Below are positions 41,124-53,700 of a DNA stretch of 64,000 nt, in pieces. Position numbers and translations under genes: made by a program. The DNA lies in NCBI RefSeq assembly GCF_024539815.1, contig NZ_JAHHIU010000003.1, positions 40,544 to 104,543 on the forward strand, in the 5' to 3' direction. The DNA comes from Streptomyces hayashii (GTDB lineage Bacteria; Actinomycetota; Actinomycetes; Streptomycetales; Streptomycetaceae). Position 1 is the stretch's first letter; each line of letters opens with the position of its first letter. The notes beneath the pieces were generated by a model, which saw only the letters and a list, made by a program, of their open reading frames with translations, did not search any database and had not been told where the DNA came from.

Positions 41124-42658
41124 TCGAGATGAAGCGGGCCATCGCCCGCTCCAAGGCCCGCGGCAAGGCCAAGTGGGGCATGCTCGCCCTCGCCGTGTTC
41201 GCCCTCGCCCTCGCGGCCGGCACCCTGCTCACCGGGTTCGCGCACTACTCCCACGCCGGCGCCGGCGCCGACGTCCTGGCCACCCTCAGTCTGGGCTGGC
41301 TGATCGGCTGGGTCAGCGGCCCGGTGCTCGTCGGCGACGACAGCAGCCTGCGCATGGACTACTTCAAGCTCCTGCCGATCCCGCCCCGCAAGCTCGCCCA
41401 CGCCATGCTGGGCGCCGCGTTCGTCAACGGCTCGCTGCTGTTCAGCGGCATCGCCTTCCTGTCGCTCGTGGCCTACGGCGCCCAGTTCAGCGTCGCCGCC
41501 GCACTGGTCGGCGGGGTGGCCGTCGTCCTCATGCTGGTGCTCGCCGTGATCTCCTCGCAGGTCGCCATCGGCGCCTTCGGTCCGGTCGTCTCCTCCCGCC
41601 GCGGCCGGGACTTCGGCGCGCTGCTCGTCGCGATGGTCATCACCCTGCTGTCGCTGGCCTCCTCCCTGGTGCCTCTCGTGGCGTCCAAGCTCACCAGCGG
41701 CGACGCACCGGTGCTCGCCGCGGTGGTCCGCATCCTCCCGACCGGCTGGGGCGCGGTCGCCGTCGACGCGGCCCGCACCTCCGACTGGGGCATGGTGGGC
41801 CTGGCCCTCGGCGGGCTCACCCTGCTGATCGTCGTCCAGATCGCGATCTGGCCGGCCCTGCTCCGCCGCCGCCTGACCATGTCCTCGCGCGGCAACTCCA
41901 AGGCAGGCAGACCACGCGCCGCCCACGTCAGCGAACGCGCCCCGGTGCTGCCGGGCACACCGCTCGGCGGCGTCATCGGCAAGGAACTGCGCCTGTACTC
42001 GCGGAGCATGCTGCGCACCCTGTCCCTGCTGATCGCCCTCGTGGTCGGCCTCCTGGCCTGCCTCATCCCGGCGTTCAGCGGCAGCACGACGATGCTGCCG
42101 TTCGCGGGCCCGCTGTTCACCCTGATCGCCGGCGCCACCTGCACCAACCTGTACGGCGACGAGGGCTCGGCACTGTGGCTGCTCCTCGTCGCGCCGGGCA
42201 CGGAGCGCGCCGACGTCCGTGGCCGGCAGTACGCCTGGCTGCTGGTCGTCGCCCCGGTCGGACTGCTGCTCACGGTGGCCCTCACCGCGGTCAGCGGTCA
42301 GACCTGGGCCTGGCCATGGGTGCTGAGCGGCGAGGCGGCCCTGATCGGCGGCGGCGCCGGACTGGTGGTCTGGGCGTCCGTGGTGTCGATGTTCCCGCTC
42401 GACGCGGGCGGCAGCCCGACCCCCGCCCGACAGCTCAAGATCAACCTGTTGCTGCCCGCCACCGCCCTGACCACCGCACCCCCGCTGGCGCTGCTCATCG
42501 CCGGCACGGTCGGCGACAGCACCGCCCTGACGTGGACGGCCCTCCCCGCCGGAATCCTCAGCGGCGCCCTGCTGGCCTGGGCCCTGGGCCGCGACTCCTA
42601 CCGCCGGCTGCGCAAGCGCGGTCCCGAACTGCTCGCCAAGGTCGCCACGCCCGCGTGA
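41108..42658 (+). CDS. ABC transporter permease
   Basis: 516 residues starting at GTG 41108, inside the end of the ATPase gene, with GGAGGGG about 7 bases upstream; translation is coupled. I count roughly twelve hydrophobic helices in two halves, with a cytoplasmic loop near residues 255-300 (RRRLTMSSRGNSKAGRPRA). The first helix is WGMLALAVFALALAAGTLL. It is the membrane partner of the preceding ATPase; long permeases of this type usually work as dimers in export. The open frame extends back inside the ATPase gene, but that is a shadow. Confidence 0.88.
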   Translation: MVGVLIEMKRAIARSKARGKAKWGMLALAVFALALAAGTLLTGFAHYSHAGAGADVLATLSLGWLIGWVSGPVLVGDDSSLRMDYFKLLPIPPRKLAHAMLGAAFVNGSLLFSGIAFLSLVAYGAQFSVAAALVGGVAVVLMLVLAVISSQVAIGAFGPVVSSRRGRDFGALLVAMVITLLSLASSLVPLVASKLTSGDAPVLAAVVRILPTGWGAVAVDAARTSDWGMVGLALGGLTLLIVVQIAIWPALLRRRLTMSSRGNSKAGRPRAAHVSERAPVLPGTPLGGVIGKELRLYSRSMLRTLSLLIALVVGLLACLIPAFSGSTTMLPFAGPLFTLIAGATCTNLYGDEGSALWLLLVAPGTERADVRGRQYAWLLVVAPVGLLLTVALTAVSGQTWAWPWVLSGEAALIGGGAGLVVWASVVSMFPLDAGGSPTPARQLKINLLLPATALTTAPPLALLIAGTVGDSTALTWTALPAGILSGALLAWALGRDSYRRLRKRGPELLAKVATPA

Positions 42659-42672
42659 CGACCTGACACGTA

Positions 42673-42714
42673 CCGACGGTGGCGCCGCCCGGCCATGGGG
42701 GGCGCCACCGTCGG
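42673..42714. terminator. Bidirectional terminator between the permease and BBE-type genes
   Basis: CCGACGGTGGCGCC (42673-42686) pairs perfectly with GGCGCCACCGTCGG (42701-42714) around a 14-base loop, 14 bases after the permease stop and 13 bases beyond the convergent gene's stop. Confidence 0.85.
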
Positions 42715-42727
42715 TCGGCGCATGGGT

Positions 42728-44260
42728 TCAGACGACGGCGGGTTCGACGGACAGCGCGTGGCTGAACACGCCGAGCGGGTCCCACCGCGCCTTGATCCGG
42801 CGCAGCCGTGGGTAGTTGTCCTGGTAGTAGAGGGCGTGCCACGGCACTCCGGAACTGTTCCACCGGGGGTCGAGCAGGTCCGTGTCGGGGTTGTTGATGT
42901 ACGTGCCGTCGGTGACCTCGTCGGACACGGGCACACCCCCCGTGGCCTTGTGCACCTCGTGGTACCACTCCCGGATCCACGTCAGATGCTTGTCGTCCTC
43001 GGCCGGATCCGTCCAGTTCGTGGAGTACACCAGCTTCAGGACGGAGGACCGCTGCGGAATCGCGGTCGCGTCCGGCGCGACAGTGTTCACCTGTCCGCCG
43101 CAGCCGATGAACATCAGCGAACTCGCGGGATTGTCGTAGTCGTCGGTGGTCAGCCAGCGGTGGATGGTGGACAGCTGCTCGTCGGAGTAGCACGTGCGCA
43201 TGTCCGCCGCCTTGATCTTCGAGCGCTGCGTCTCCAGCCCGGAGCTGGTGTACATCACGTTCCACAGCGAAGCCCGGTGCCAGGGCAGGTGATGCTTCTG
43301 CAGGGTGATCCCCGGCGAGCCCATGCCCTCGTCGAGCGCGTCCAGGTACTCGGCGAGGACCTTCTCGGCCTCCGGCACGGTGGCGTCCATCTGGACGTTC
43401 AGCACCACACCGCCCGCCGACTTGTGGGGCAGCAGCAGCCCGCTGTACAGGCCGAGGCCGGGGGAGCCGGGGTGGCTGTTCCGCTCGTACCAGCGGACGT
43501 GGTTCTTGACCAGCCGCAGGAAGTCCTCCTCGTGCAGCGACGCCCACGGCCACGCCACATAGCGCAGATGCACCGAGTGCGGCGGGCGGGGCAGCAGATC
43601 GCCCGGGTCGTCGCCGGCGCCGTCAGGGGAACGCAGCCAATAGCGGGTCACCACACCGAAGTTGCCGCCTCCGCCACCGGTGTGCGCCCACCACAGATCA
43701 TGGTTCGGGTCGTCCGCCGCACGGGTGGCGACCACAGCGCGGGCCGTCCCGTCGCCGTCGACCACCACCACCTCCACCGCGTACAGATAGTCCACCAGAT
43801 AGCCCAGCCGACGGGACAGCGGACCGTACGCGCCCCCCACCACATGCCCGCCGACGCCCACCGACGGACACGAGCCCCCCGGCACGGTCACACCCCACCG
43901 GCGGAACAACGTCCGGTACAACTCGCCCAGTTGCACCCCGGGCTCGACCATGAACGCCCGCAGCCCGGCGTCGAACTCGATGGCGCGCATCATCGACATG
44001 TCGATCAGCACTCCGACCTCGGGAGCGTCGACCAGCCGTTCCTGACAGTGTCCGCCGCTGCGCACCGCGATCCTCGCGCCCGCGGCCACGCCCGCCTGAA
44101 CGGCGCTCACGGTCTCGGCCGTGCCGGTGACCAGGTACACCGCGTCGGGCTCACTGGTGAAACGCTGATTGCATCCCCGGGTGAGATCCGTATAGCGGGA
44201 GTCGTCCCTGCCTATGGGGGCCGGGCCGCCTCGTGCGTCGAATTCCGTCGCTGATTCCAT
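42728..44260 (-). CDS. FAD-linked oxidoreductase, berberine-bridge-enzyme type, probably bicovalent FAD
   Basis: 510 residues from ATG 44260 (CGAGGA upstream). The FAD-binding_4 domain has RIAVRSGGHC with His71 and GGSCPSVGVGGH with Cys131, the two residues that link FAD covalently in bicovalent enzymes. The C-terminal BBE segment (YINNPDTDLLDPRWN, HALYYQDNYPRLRRIKARWD) is complete. Such enzymes oxidise alcohols or sugars or form rings using O2. An aknOx-like sugar or alcohol oxidation is one option, though no sugar genes are visible in the window. It diverges from PKS-2. No signal peptide seen, so presumably cytoplasmic. Confidence 0.9.
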   Translation of the reverse strand: MESATEFDARGGPAPIGRDDSRYTDLTRGCNQRFTSEPDAVYLVTGTAETVSAVQAGVAAGARIAVRSGGHCQERLVDAPEVGVLIDMSMMRAIEFDAGLRAFMVEPGVQLGELYRTLFRRWGVTVPGGSCPSVGVGGHVVGGAYGPLSRRLGYLVDYLYAVEVVVVDGDGTARAVVATRAADDPNHDLWWAHTGGGGGNFGVVTRYWLRSPDGAGDDPGDLLPRPPHSVHLRYVAWPWASLHEEDFLRLVKNHVRWYERNSHPGSPGLGLYSGLLLPHKSAGGVVLNVQMDATVPEAEKVLAEYLDALDEGMGSPGITLQKHHLPWHRASLWNVMYTSSGLETQRSKIKAADMRTCYSDEQLSTIHRWLTTDDYDNPASSLMFIGCGGQVNTVAPDATAIPQRSSVLKLVYSTNWTDPAEDDKHLTWIREWYHEVHKATGGVPVSDEVTDGTYINNPDTDLLDPRWNSSGVPWHALYYQDNYPRLRRIKARWDPLGVFSHALSVEPAVV

Positions 44261-44785
44261 CAGTCCTCGTTTCGTCCGGAGCGTAAACCGGAAGCGGCTG
44301 GAGAACCCCGGGACCCGACCCCTGTGCAAAGGGGCGGAATTCGCGGCGTCCATCCTCACAGCCACTGAACCGGCGGGTGGTCGAGCACGGCTGACCTGTC
44401 CTAGCGGTGCGCCGGCCCCCAGGATGGTCGTCATCGGGCAGAACCGTGGCGCTCACCGGTCATCGATGGGGCGGCAGGGGTCCGGATAGGGGTGCTGTCC
44501 GCGCCGGGCCGATACCTAGGCTCGACCCCGAACCGCACGCGGCCGGCACTTCCGTGCCCATGGCCGCACCGCGGCGGGAAAGCGGGAAGCGGGAAAGAGG
44601 CCGGAGGCGGAGAAGGTGCAGAGGCGATCCGTCACCGATGTCCCGGAGCAAGGGCACCGAATTCAGCGGCATTCGTGGCGCCCCACGCCTTTCGTGGGTT
44701 CCCGCCCTGGCGGCCGTCTCCGGAGCAGAACCAGTCACCGTCCGGCCGGCTCCTGACCGCGAGCATTCCAGCCAGGGAGTTCACG
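44261..44785. promoter_or_regulatory. Divergent region between the BBE-type gene and PKS-2
   Basis: 525 bases with no gene. It holds the PKS-2 promoter (44475-44522) and its GGGAG ribosome site near 44775. A CAGGGGT heptamer facing the BBE gene (44324-44318, minus) lacks both the second heptamer and a -10 box at the standard distance. Confidence 0.5.
44475..44522 (+). promoter_or_regulatory. PKS-2 promoter with the shared G-rich element
   Basis: CAGGGGTCCGGATAGGGGT (44475-44493), a 12-bp-spaced AGGGGT direct repeat, is followed exactly 23 bases later by TAGGCT (44517-44522). The predicted leader before the ATG is about 260 bases. Confidence 0.62.
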
Positions 44786-47700
44786 ATGACCACGTCCACC
44801 GAGCAGATCCTCGACGCGCTGCGGGCCTCGCTCAAGGAGACCGAGCGGCTGCGACGCGCCAACAAGGCGCTGACCGAGGCCGCGCACGAGCCGATCGCCA
44901 TCGTGGGCATGGCCTGCCGGCTGCCCGGCGGGGTGCGCGGTCCCGAGGACCTGTGGCGGCTGGTCGCCGACGGCGCCGACGCGATCGGCCCGCTGCCCGC
45001 CGACCGTGGCTGGGACATCGACGCCCTGTACGACCCCGACCCGGACAAGCCCGGCACCTTCTACGTCGACCGGGGCGGCTTCATCGACGACGTCGCCGAC
45101 TTCGACGCCGACTTCTTCGGCATCTCGCCGCGCGAGGCCCTCGCCATGGACCCGCAGCAGCGGCTGCTGCTGGAGACCTCCTGGGAGGCGCTCGAACGCG
45201 CCGGCATCGACCCGCACACCCTCTCCGGCACCACGTCCGGTGTGTTCGTCGGCGCGGCCTTCCAGGGCTACGGCGGCGGCGGACACCAGCCCCTGCCCGA
45301 CGGCCTGGAGGGCTATCTCCTCACCGGCACCATCACCAGCGTCGCCTCCGGACGCGTCGCCTACACCCTCGGCCTCGAAGGCCCGGCGCTCACCGTGGAG
45401 ACCGCCTGCTCCTCCTCGGCCGTCGCCCTGCACCTCGCCTGCCGCAGCCTGCGCCAGGGCGAGTGCGGGCTCGCGCTCGCCGGCGGCGTCTCGGTCCTCA
45501 CCACCCCGTGGTCGTTCGTCGAGTTCAGCCGTCAGGGCGGACTGGCCCGTGACGGTCGCTGCAAGGCCTTCTCCGCGGACGCCGACGGCATCGGCTGGGC
45601 CGACGGCGTCGGCGTCCTCGTCCTGGAACGGCTGAGTGACGCCCAGCGCCTCGGCCACCGCGTGCTGGCGGTGATCCGGGGCTCGGCCGCGGGCCAGGAC
45701 GGCGCGTCCAACGGCCTCGCCGCCCCCAGTGGCCCTGCCCAACAGCGCGTGATCCAGGAAGCGTTGGCCGACGCCGGGCTGACCCCCGCCGACGTGGACG
45801 CCGTCGAGGCCCACGGGACCGGCACCACACTCGGCGACCCGATCGAGGCCCACGCCCTGCTCGCCACCTACGGACAGCACCGGGCGGGCGGGGAACCGCT
45901 GTGGCTCGGCTCGCTGAAGTCCAACATCGGCCACAGCCAGACCGCGTCCGGCGTCGTCGGCGTCATCAAGTCCGTCCTGGCCCTGGAACACGGCGTCCTG
46001 CCCAAGTCCCTGCACGTCGACGAGCCCTCACCGCACGTCGACTGGTCCGCGGGCGCCGTACGCCCCCTCGCCGAGGCCCGCACCTGGCCGCGGACCGGAC
46101 GGCCCCGACGCATCGGCGTCTCCTCCTTCGGCGTCAGCGGAACCAACGTCCATCTCCTGCTGGAACAGGCTCCCGAACCGGCCGCTCCCGGGCCCCGGAC
46201 GGCCGACGCCCCACGGCCGCTCGCCACCGCCGTCCCGGCCCCGTGGGTGCTGTCCGGACACGGCGCGCCCGCCCTCGCCGCGCAGGCCGGCCGGCTCGCG
46301 GACTTCGCCGAGTCCGGCGCCGCCGGCCTGGCCGCCGTCGGCCGCGCGCTCGCCGCCCGGTCCACCTTCCCCGACCGGGCCGTGGTGTTCGGCGCGGGCG
46401 TACGCGAACGCGTCACCGCGCTGCGCGAGATCGCCGCCGGGAGCACCGACCCCGCGGACTGCGCGGTCGCAACCGCGTCCCCGCGCGAGGCGGTGTTCGT
46501 GTTCCCGGGACAGGGCGCGCAGTGGGCGGGCATGGGACGCGAACTGCTCGCCACCAGCCCGGTGTTCGCCGCGTCGATCGCCGAGTGCGAGGTGGCGCTC
46601 GCACCGTACGTCGCCTGGTCGCTGACGGACGTGCTCGACCAGGGCGCCGACCTGGAGCACGTGGACGTGGTCCAGCCCGCGTTGTGGGCGGTGATGGTGT
46701 CGCTGGCGGCGCTGTGGCGGTCGGCGGGCGTCGAACCGGCCGCGGTCGTCGGCCATTCGCAAGGGGAGATAGCCGCCGCGTGCGTCGCGGGCGCCCTCTC
46801 CCTGGAAGAGGGCGCCCGGGTGGTGGCCCTGCGGTCGAAGGCGATCACCCGGCTGGCCGGGACCGGCGGCATGGTGTCGGTGTCCGCCGACGCCGAGCGG
46901 GTCGAGCCCCTGCTGGCCGAAGGACTGGGCATCGCGGCGGCCAACGGGCCCCGTTCCGTGGTGGTGTCCGGCGAGGCGGTGGCCCTGGACGGGTTTCTGG
47001 CCGCCTGTGCCGAGGCCGGCGTGGAGGCCCGCAAGGTCGCCGTCGACTACGCCTCGCACTCGGCGATGGTCGAGGCGCTGGAGGAGGAGATCACCGGGGC
47101 GCTGGCAGGGCTGACCTCGCGCGCACCGGCCGTGCCGATGCTGTCCACGTACACGGGCACATGGGTGGAGGCCGGTGACCTGGACGCCCGCTACTGGTAC
47201 GGCAACCTGCGCCACCGCGTCCGCCTCGCCGATGCCGTCGGCGAACTCGCCTCAGGAGGGCACGAGTTGTTCGTCGAGGTCAGTCCGCACCCCGTACTCG
47301 CCACCGTCGTCCAGGACTTCCTGGACGAGTACGCCGCAGGAGTCGCGCTCGGCACCCTGCGCCGCGACCACGGCGGCGCGGAGCGCTTCCTGCGCTCCCT
47401 CGGGCAGGCCTACGTCCACGGAGCACAGGTCGACTGGGCCGCACTGTACGCCGACACGGACGCGGAGCCGGTGGAACTGCCCACGTACGCCTTCCAGCGC
47501 CGTCGGTACTGGCTGGAGGGCTCGGCGCAGGGACCCGCCGACGCCGCGGGGCTCGGGCTCGCGGCCGTCGGGCATCCGCTGCTGGCGGCGGCGACGAGCC
47601 TGGCCGACGACGAGGCACTGGTCCTCACCGGACGTCTGTCGACCCGCGCCCAGCCCTGGCTCGCCGACCACGCGGTGACCGGAGCCGTCCTGCTCCCCGG

Positions 47701-50700
47701 CACCGCCTTCGTCGAACTCGCCTTCAGAGCAGGCGATCTGACGGGCTGCGACCTCGTCGACGAACTGACGCTGCACACCCCCCTGACCGTCCCCGACCGG
47801 GGCGCCGTCCGCGTCCAGGTGCGCGTGGCCGCTCCCGACCCGGCCACCGGCGCGCGGGCGTTGACCGTCCACGCCCGCCCCGAAGCCGCCGACGGCGACG
47901 CCGAGCAGGAGACGCAGGGCGAGTGGACCCTGCACGCGACCGGCACCCTGACCACGGGCGCTCCCGCCCCCGCGCCGGCCCCCGACACGGGCCGGTGGCC
48001 GCCGGCCGGGGCCGTGCCGCTGGACGTGGACGACCTCTACCCGCGTCTCGCCCTTGCGGGATACGGCTACGGCCCCGCCTTCCGAGGACTGCGCGCGGCC
48101 TGGCGCGACGGCGACGAGATCTACGCCGAGGCCGCCCTGCCCGACGGGCACGACGACCAGGCCGCCCGCTACGGCATCCACCCGGCACTGCTGGACGCGG
48201 CGCTGCACGCGGCCGGCTTCGCCGGGTTCCTGGAGGCGGACGGCGCGGCGGACGGCGGGAACACGGCGCCGCGACTGCCGTTCTCCTGGTCCGGCGTGAC
48301 GCTGTCCGCCGTGGGCGCGAAGGCCCTGCGGATACGGCTCACGCGAACCGGCGAGGACACCGTCGCCGTCACGTTCACCGACCCCGCGGGCGGCCCCGTG
48401 GCCGCCGTGGACGCCCTCGTCCTGCGGCCGGCCTCCACCCCTGCGCCGTCCACCGCGGCGGACGGACTGCACCGGGTGGCCTGGACGCCGGTCGAGCTGC
48501 CCGCCGCCGCGCCCGCCGCGCACTGGGCCGTCCTCGGCGACGACCCCCTGGGCATCGCCCCCGCCCTGCACCTGCCCCGCCACGCCGACCGGGACGCCCT
48601 GGCCGCGCTCGAACCGGCCCCGTCCGGCGTCCTCACCTCCTGGGCCGTCCCCGACGGCCCGCCCCCGCAGGCGGCCCGCACCCTGCTCGCCCGCGCCCTG
48701 GACGACGTACAGCGCTGGCTGGCCGACGACCGCCTCGCCGGCGCCCGCCTCGTCGTCGTCACCCGGAACGCCTGCCCGGCGGACGACTGGCAGGACTGCG
48801 ACCCGGTCGCGTCCGCGCTAACCGGCCTGCTGAGCACCGCGCAGTCCGAACACCCGGACCGGCTGGTCCTCGTCGACACCGACGGACATCCGGCTTCCTG
48901 GCGGGCGCTGCCCGGGTTCGTCGCGACCGGGGAGCCCAGGGGCGCGCTGCGCCGGGGGGAGGCCCGCGTCCCCAGGCTGGCCCCGGCCGCCGACGACGCC
49001 CCGCTGCCCCTGCCCGCGGACGCCCCCGCCTGGCGACTGGCCGTGGACACCCCGGGCACCCTCGACCACCTGGCCCTCGTGCCGTGGCCCGCCGCCACGG
49101 CCCCGCTGACCCGGGGCCAGGTACGGATCGCCGTACGCGCCTGCGGCGTCAACTTCCGCGACCTCCTCATCACCCTCGGCATGTATCCCGGCGAGGCGCT
49201 CCTCGGCAGCGAGGGCGCGGGACGGATCGTCGAGGTCGGCCCCGGAGTCACCGACCTCGCAGTCGGCGACCGCGTCACCGGCATGCTGGTCGGCGGCTTC
49301 GGGCCGCTGGCGGTCACCGACCGGCTGAAGGTGACCCGCGTTCCGGAGAGCTGGACGTGGGAACGGGCGGCCTCCGTGCCGGTGGCCTTCACCACCGCCT
49401 GGTACGCCCTCGACGACCTGGCCGCCCTCGCCCCCGGCGAGAAGGTCCTCGTCCACGCGGCCGCCGGCGGCGTCGGCATGGCCGCCGTGCAGATCGCCCG
49501 GCACCTCGGCGCCGAGGTGTACGCCACGGCGAGCCCGGCCAAGTGGGACGCGCTGCGGGAACTCGGGCTGGACGACGAGCACATCGCGTCCTCCCGGGAC
49601 ACGGAGTTCGCGTCGGCGTTCCCCGGCATGGACGTCGTGCTGAACTCCCTGACCGGGGAGTTCGTGGACGCCTCGCTCTCGCTGCTGGGCGAGGGCGGTC
49701 GGTTCGTCGAGATGGGCAAGACGGACATCCGCGACGGCGGCCGGCCCGGCGTGCGCTACCGGGCGTTCGAGACCGGGGAGAGCGGCGACGAGCGGCTCCG
49801 CGAGATCCTCGACGACGTCGTCGCCCTCATCGAGGACGGCGCCCTGCGCCCGCCGCCCCACCGCACCTGGGACGTGCGCCGGGCGCCGGAGGCGTTGCGG
49901 CACATCCAGCGGGCGCGGCACGTCGGCAAGGTCGTCCTGAGCGTGCCGTCCGCCCTCGATCCCGAGGGCACCGTCCTCGTCACCGGCGCCACCGGAACCC
50001 TCGGCGCCCTCGTCACCCGGCACCTCGTCGCCGAGCACGGAGTACGGCGCCTGATCCTCGCCAGCCGTTCCGGAGCGGACGCCCCCGGCGCCGGCGACCT
50101 GCTCGCCGACCTCGCCGCCGCGGGCGCCGAGGCCACACTCACCGCCTGCGACACCGCCGACCGCGACGCCCTGCGCGCCCTGCTCGACTCCGTCCCCGCG
50201 GACCGGCCCCTCACGGCCGTCGTCCACACCGCGGGCGCCCTCGACGACGGCGTGCTGTCCGCCCTCGGCCCCGACCGCTTCGACACCGTCCTGCGCCCCA
50301 AGGCCGACGCCGCCTGGCACCTGCACGAACTGACGGCACATCAGGACCTGGCCGCCTTCGTGCTGTTCTCCTCGGCGGCCGGAGTGTTCGGCAACGCCGG
50401 GCAGGGCAACTACGCCGCCGCCAACGCCTTCACCGACGCCCTCGCCCAGCACCGCCGCGCCCTCGGTCTGCCCGCCACCTCACTCGCCTGGGGCCTGTGG
50501 GAGGAGCGCACCGGACTCACCGGACGCCTCGACGCGGGCGACGTCGGCCGGATGCGGCGCACCGGCGTCACCGCCCTCGACTCCGCCCGCGGCCTCGCCC
50601 TGTTCGACGCCGCCCTCTCCGCCGCACAGCCGCTGCTCGTGCCGATCGCCCTCGACCGGTCGGGTCTGCGCCGCCAAGCACGCTCCGGCAGCCTGCCCGC

Positions 50701-53700
50701 CCTGCTGCGCACACTGGTCCGCACCGCACCGGCCCGCAGGACCGCAGCCGCCGCCGCAGCCCCCGACGACGCGGGGCACGCCCTCGCCCACCGGCTCGCC
50801 GCCGCCACCCCCGAAGAGGCGGACCGTGTCCTGACCGACCTGGTCCGCGGCCACGCCGCCACCGTGCTCGGCCATGAGGCCGCCACCGCCGTCGACCTCG
50901 ACCGGGCCTTCCGCGACCTGGGCTTCGACTCCCTCACCGCGGTGGAACTGCGCAACCGCCTCTCCGCCGCCACCGGCCTGCGGCTGCCCGCGACGCTGGT
51001 CTTCGACCATCCCACCCCGCAACGGCTCGCCGCCCACCTCCGCGAGACGCTGCTCGGCGGCGTGACCGCGCCGACGGACAGCGCCTTCACGCAGACCCGC
51101 CAGAGCCGGGAGGACGACGAACCCCTCGCCGTCGTCGCCATGAGCTGCCGCTTCCCCGGAGGCGTCGCCTCCCCCGAGGACCTGTGGCGGCTGCTCGCCG
51201 ACGGCGGCGACGCCGTCGGCGGCTTCCCCGAGGACCGGGGCTGGGACCTGACCGCCCTCTACCACCCCGACCCCGACCACCCCGGCACCTGCTACAGCAG
51301 GCACGGCGGATTCCTCCACGACGCCGCGGAGTTCGACGCCGCTCTGTTCGGCATCTCCCCGCGCGAGGCCCTCGCCATGGACCCCCAGCAGCGACTGCTC
51401 CTGGAGGTGACCTGGGAGGCGTTCGAACGCGCGGGCATCGTCCCCAGCAGCGTTCGCGGCGAACGCGTCGGCGTCTACGTCGGCGCCGGACCGTCCACCT
51501 ACGGCGGCGCCCTGGAGGACGCGCCCGACGGCCTCGAAGGCCACCTCATGACCGGAAACGCCACGAGCGTCGCCTCCGGCAGACTCGCCTTCGCCTTCGG
51601 CCTCGAAGGCCCCGCCGTCACGGTCGACACGGCCTGCTCCTCCTCCCTGGTCGCCCTGCACATGGCCGTGGGAGCCCTGCGGTGCGGCGAGGTGTCGATG
51701 GCGCTGGCGGGCGGTGTCTCGGTGATGTCCACCCCCGGCGGCCTGATGGCGTTCAGCCGCCAGCGCGGCCTCGCGGCCGACGGCCGCAGCAAGGCCTTCT
51801 CCGCCGACGCCGACGGCATGGGCATGGCCGAGGGCGTGGGCATGCTGCTCGTGGAGCGGCTCTCCGACGCCCGGCGGCGCGGCCACCCCGTCCTGGCCGT
51901 CATCCGCGGCTCGGCGATCAACCAGGACGGCGCCTCCAACGGTCTGACCGCACCCAACGGGCCCTCCCAACAGCGCGTCATCCGCGCCGCGTTGGCCGAC
52001 GCCGGGCTCACCGCCGCCGACGTGGACGCCGTCGAGGCCCACGGCACCGGAACCCCCCTCGGCGATCCCATCGAAGCGCAGGCGATCCTCGCCACCTACG
52101 GCGACCGCGGCGCCGACCGGGCGCCGGCGCTGATCGGCTCGGTGAAGTCCAACATCGGCCATACGCAGGCGGCGGCGGGTGTGGCCGGTGTGATGAAGAT
52201 GGTGATGGCACTGCGGCACGGGCTGCTGCCACGGACCCTGCACGCGGACGAGCCGTCCGCGCATGTGGACTGGTCGGCCGGGTCGGCACGGTTGCTGACG
52301 CAGGCCCGCCCCTGGCCCGCGGAAGGCCGGGTGCGGCGTGCGGCCGTGTCGTCGTTCGGGATCAGCGGGACGAACGCGCACGTGGTCCTGGAACAGGCCC
52401 CGGACGAGGAACCGGCTGCCGGGGCCCCGGTCCCCCCTGTCGTGGATCTCGGCGGGCTTCTTCCCTGGGTGGTGTCGGCACGCGGGACGGCCGCGGTGGC
52501 CGGACAGGCGGCGCGGCTCGCCGCGTTCGCCGGGTCGGAGCCCGACGCCGCCGCCGTGGCGGCCGGACTGGTCGCCGGACGTGAGGTGTTCGCGAGCCGC
52601 GCCGTCCTGACGGGCCGGAGCGTCACCGAACTGGCCGCCGCGGCACGGGCCTTGGCGGACGGCACGGAGGCCCCGGGCCTCGTGACCGGCGAGGCCGCCG
52701 GCGGGGACCGGGTGGTCTTCGTCTTCCCCGGCCAGGGACCGCAGTGGGCGGGAATGGGCCGCGAACTCCTCACCTCCAGCACCGTCTTCGCCGAGTCCAT
52801 CGCCACGTGCGAGACGGCGCTCGCGCCATACGTCGACTGGTCGCTGACGGACGTCCTGGCAGGTGACGACGCCGTGTGGGAACGCTCCGACGTCGTCCAG
52901 CCGGTGCTGTGGGCGGTGATGGTCTCGCTGGCCGCCGTCTGGCGCGCCGCGGGCGTCGAACCCGCCGCCGTGCTGGGGCACTCCCAGGGCGAGATGGCGG
53001 CAGCGTGCGTCTCGGGGGCGCTGTCCCTGGAGGACGGCGCCCGGGTCGTCGCCCTGCGGTCGAAGCCCATCATGCGGCTGGCCGGAACCGGCGGGCTGCT
53101 CCTGGTCTTCGCACACCTCGACCGCGTGGAACCCCTGTTCATCGAGGGCATCGGCGTCGCCGCGGTCAACGGGCCGCGCTCGGTCGTCGTCTCCGGCAGC
53201 GAAGAGGCGCTGGCCGCGTTCCTCGCCGTCTGCACCGACGCCGGTCTGCGGGCCCGCCGCGTCGCCATCGACTACGCCTCGCACTCGCCGATGGTCGAGG
53301 ACATCGAGGCCGAGATCCTGGAGGCGCTGGCCGGCGTGACCTCGCGCGCGCCCGAGGTGCCGATGCTCTCCACCAGCACCGGCGAGTGGGTCGAGGCCGG
53401 CGATCTCGACGCCGCCTACTGGTACGGCAACCTCCGCCACCGCGTCCGTCTCGCCGAGGCGGTCGGTGAACTGGCCGACGCGGGACACCGGTTGTTCGTC
53501 GAGGTCAGCCCGCATCCGGTGCTGACGCCGGCCGTGCAGGACTGCCTGGACGAGCGGGGCGGCGGCGTCGTCCTGGGCACGCTGCGCCGAGATCAGGGGG
53601 GCCCGGAGCGGCTGCTGACCTCGCTGGCGGACGCCTTCGTGCACGGCGCTCCGGTCGACTGGCGGACCCTCCTTCCCGCCGCGCCCGCCGCCCGCGTCGA

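Noticed and set aside
44318..44324. A CAGGGGT heptamer facing the BBE-type gene as a fifth copy of the shared promoter element
   Set aside because: The second heptamer and a TAnnnT box at 22-23 bases are both missing.
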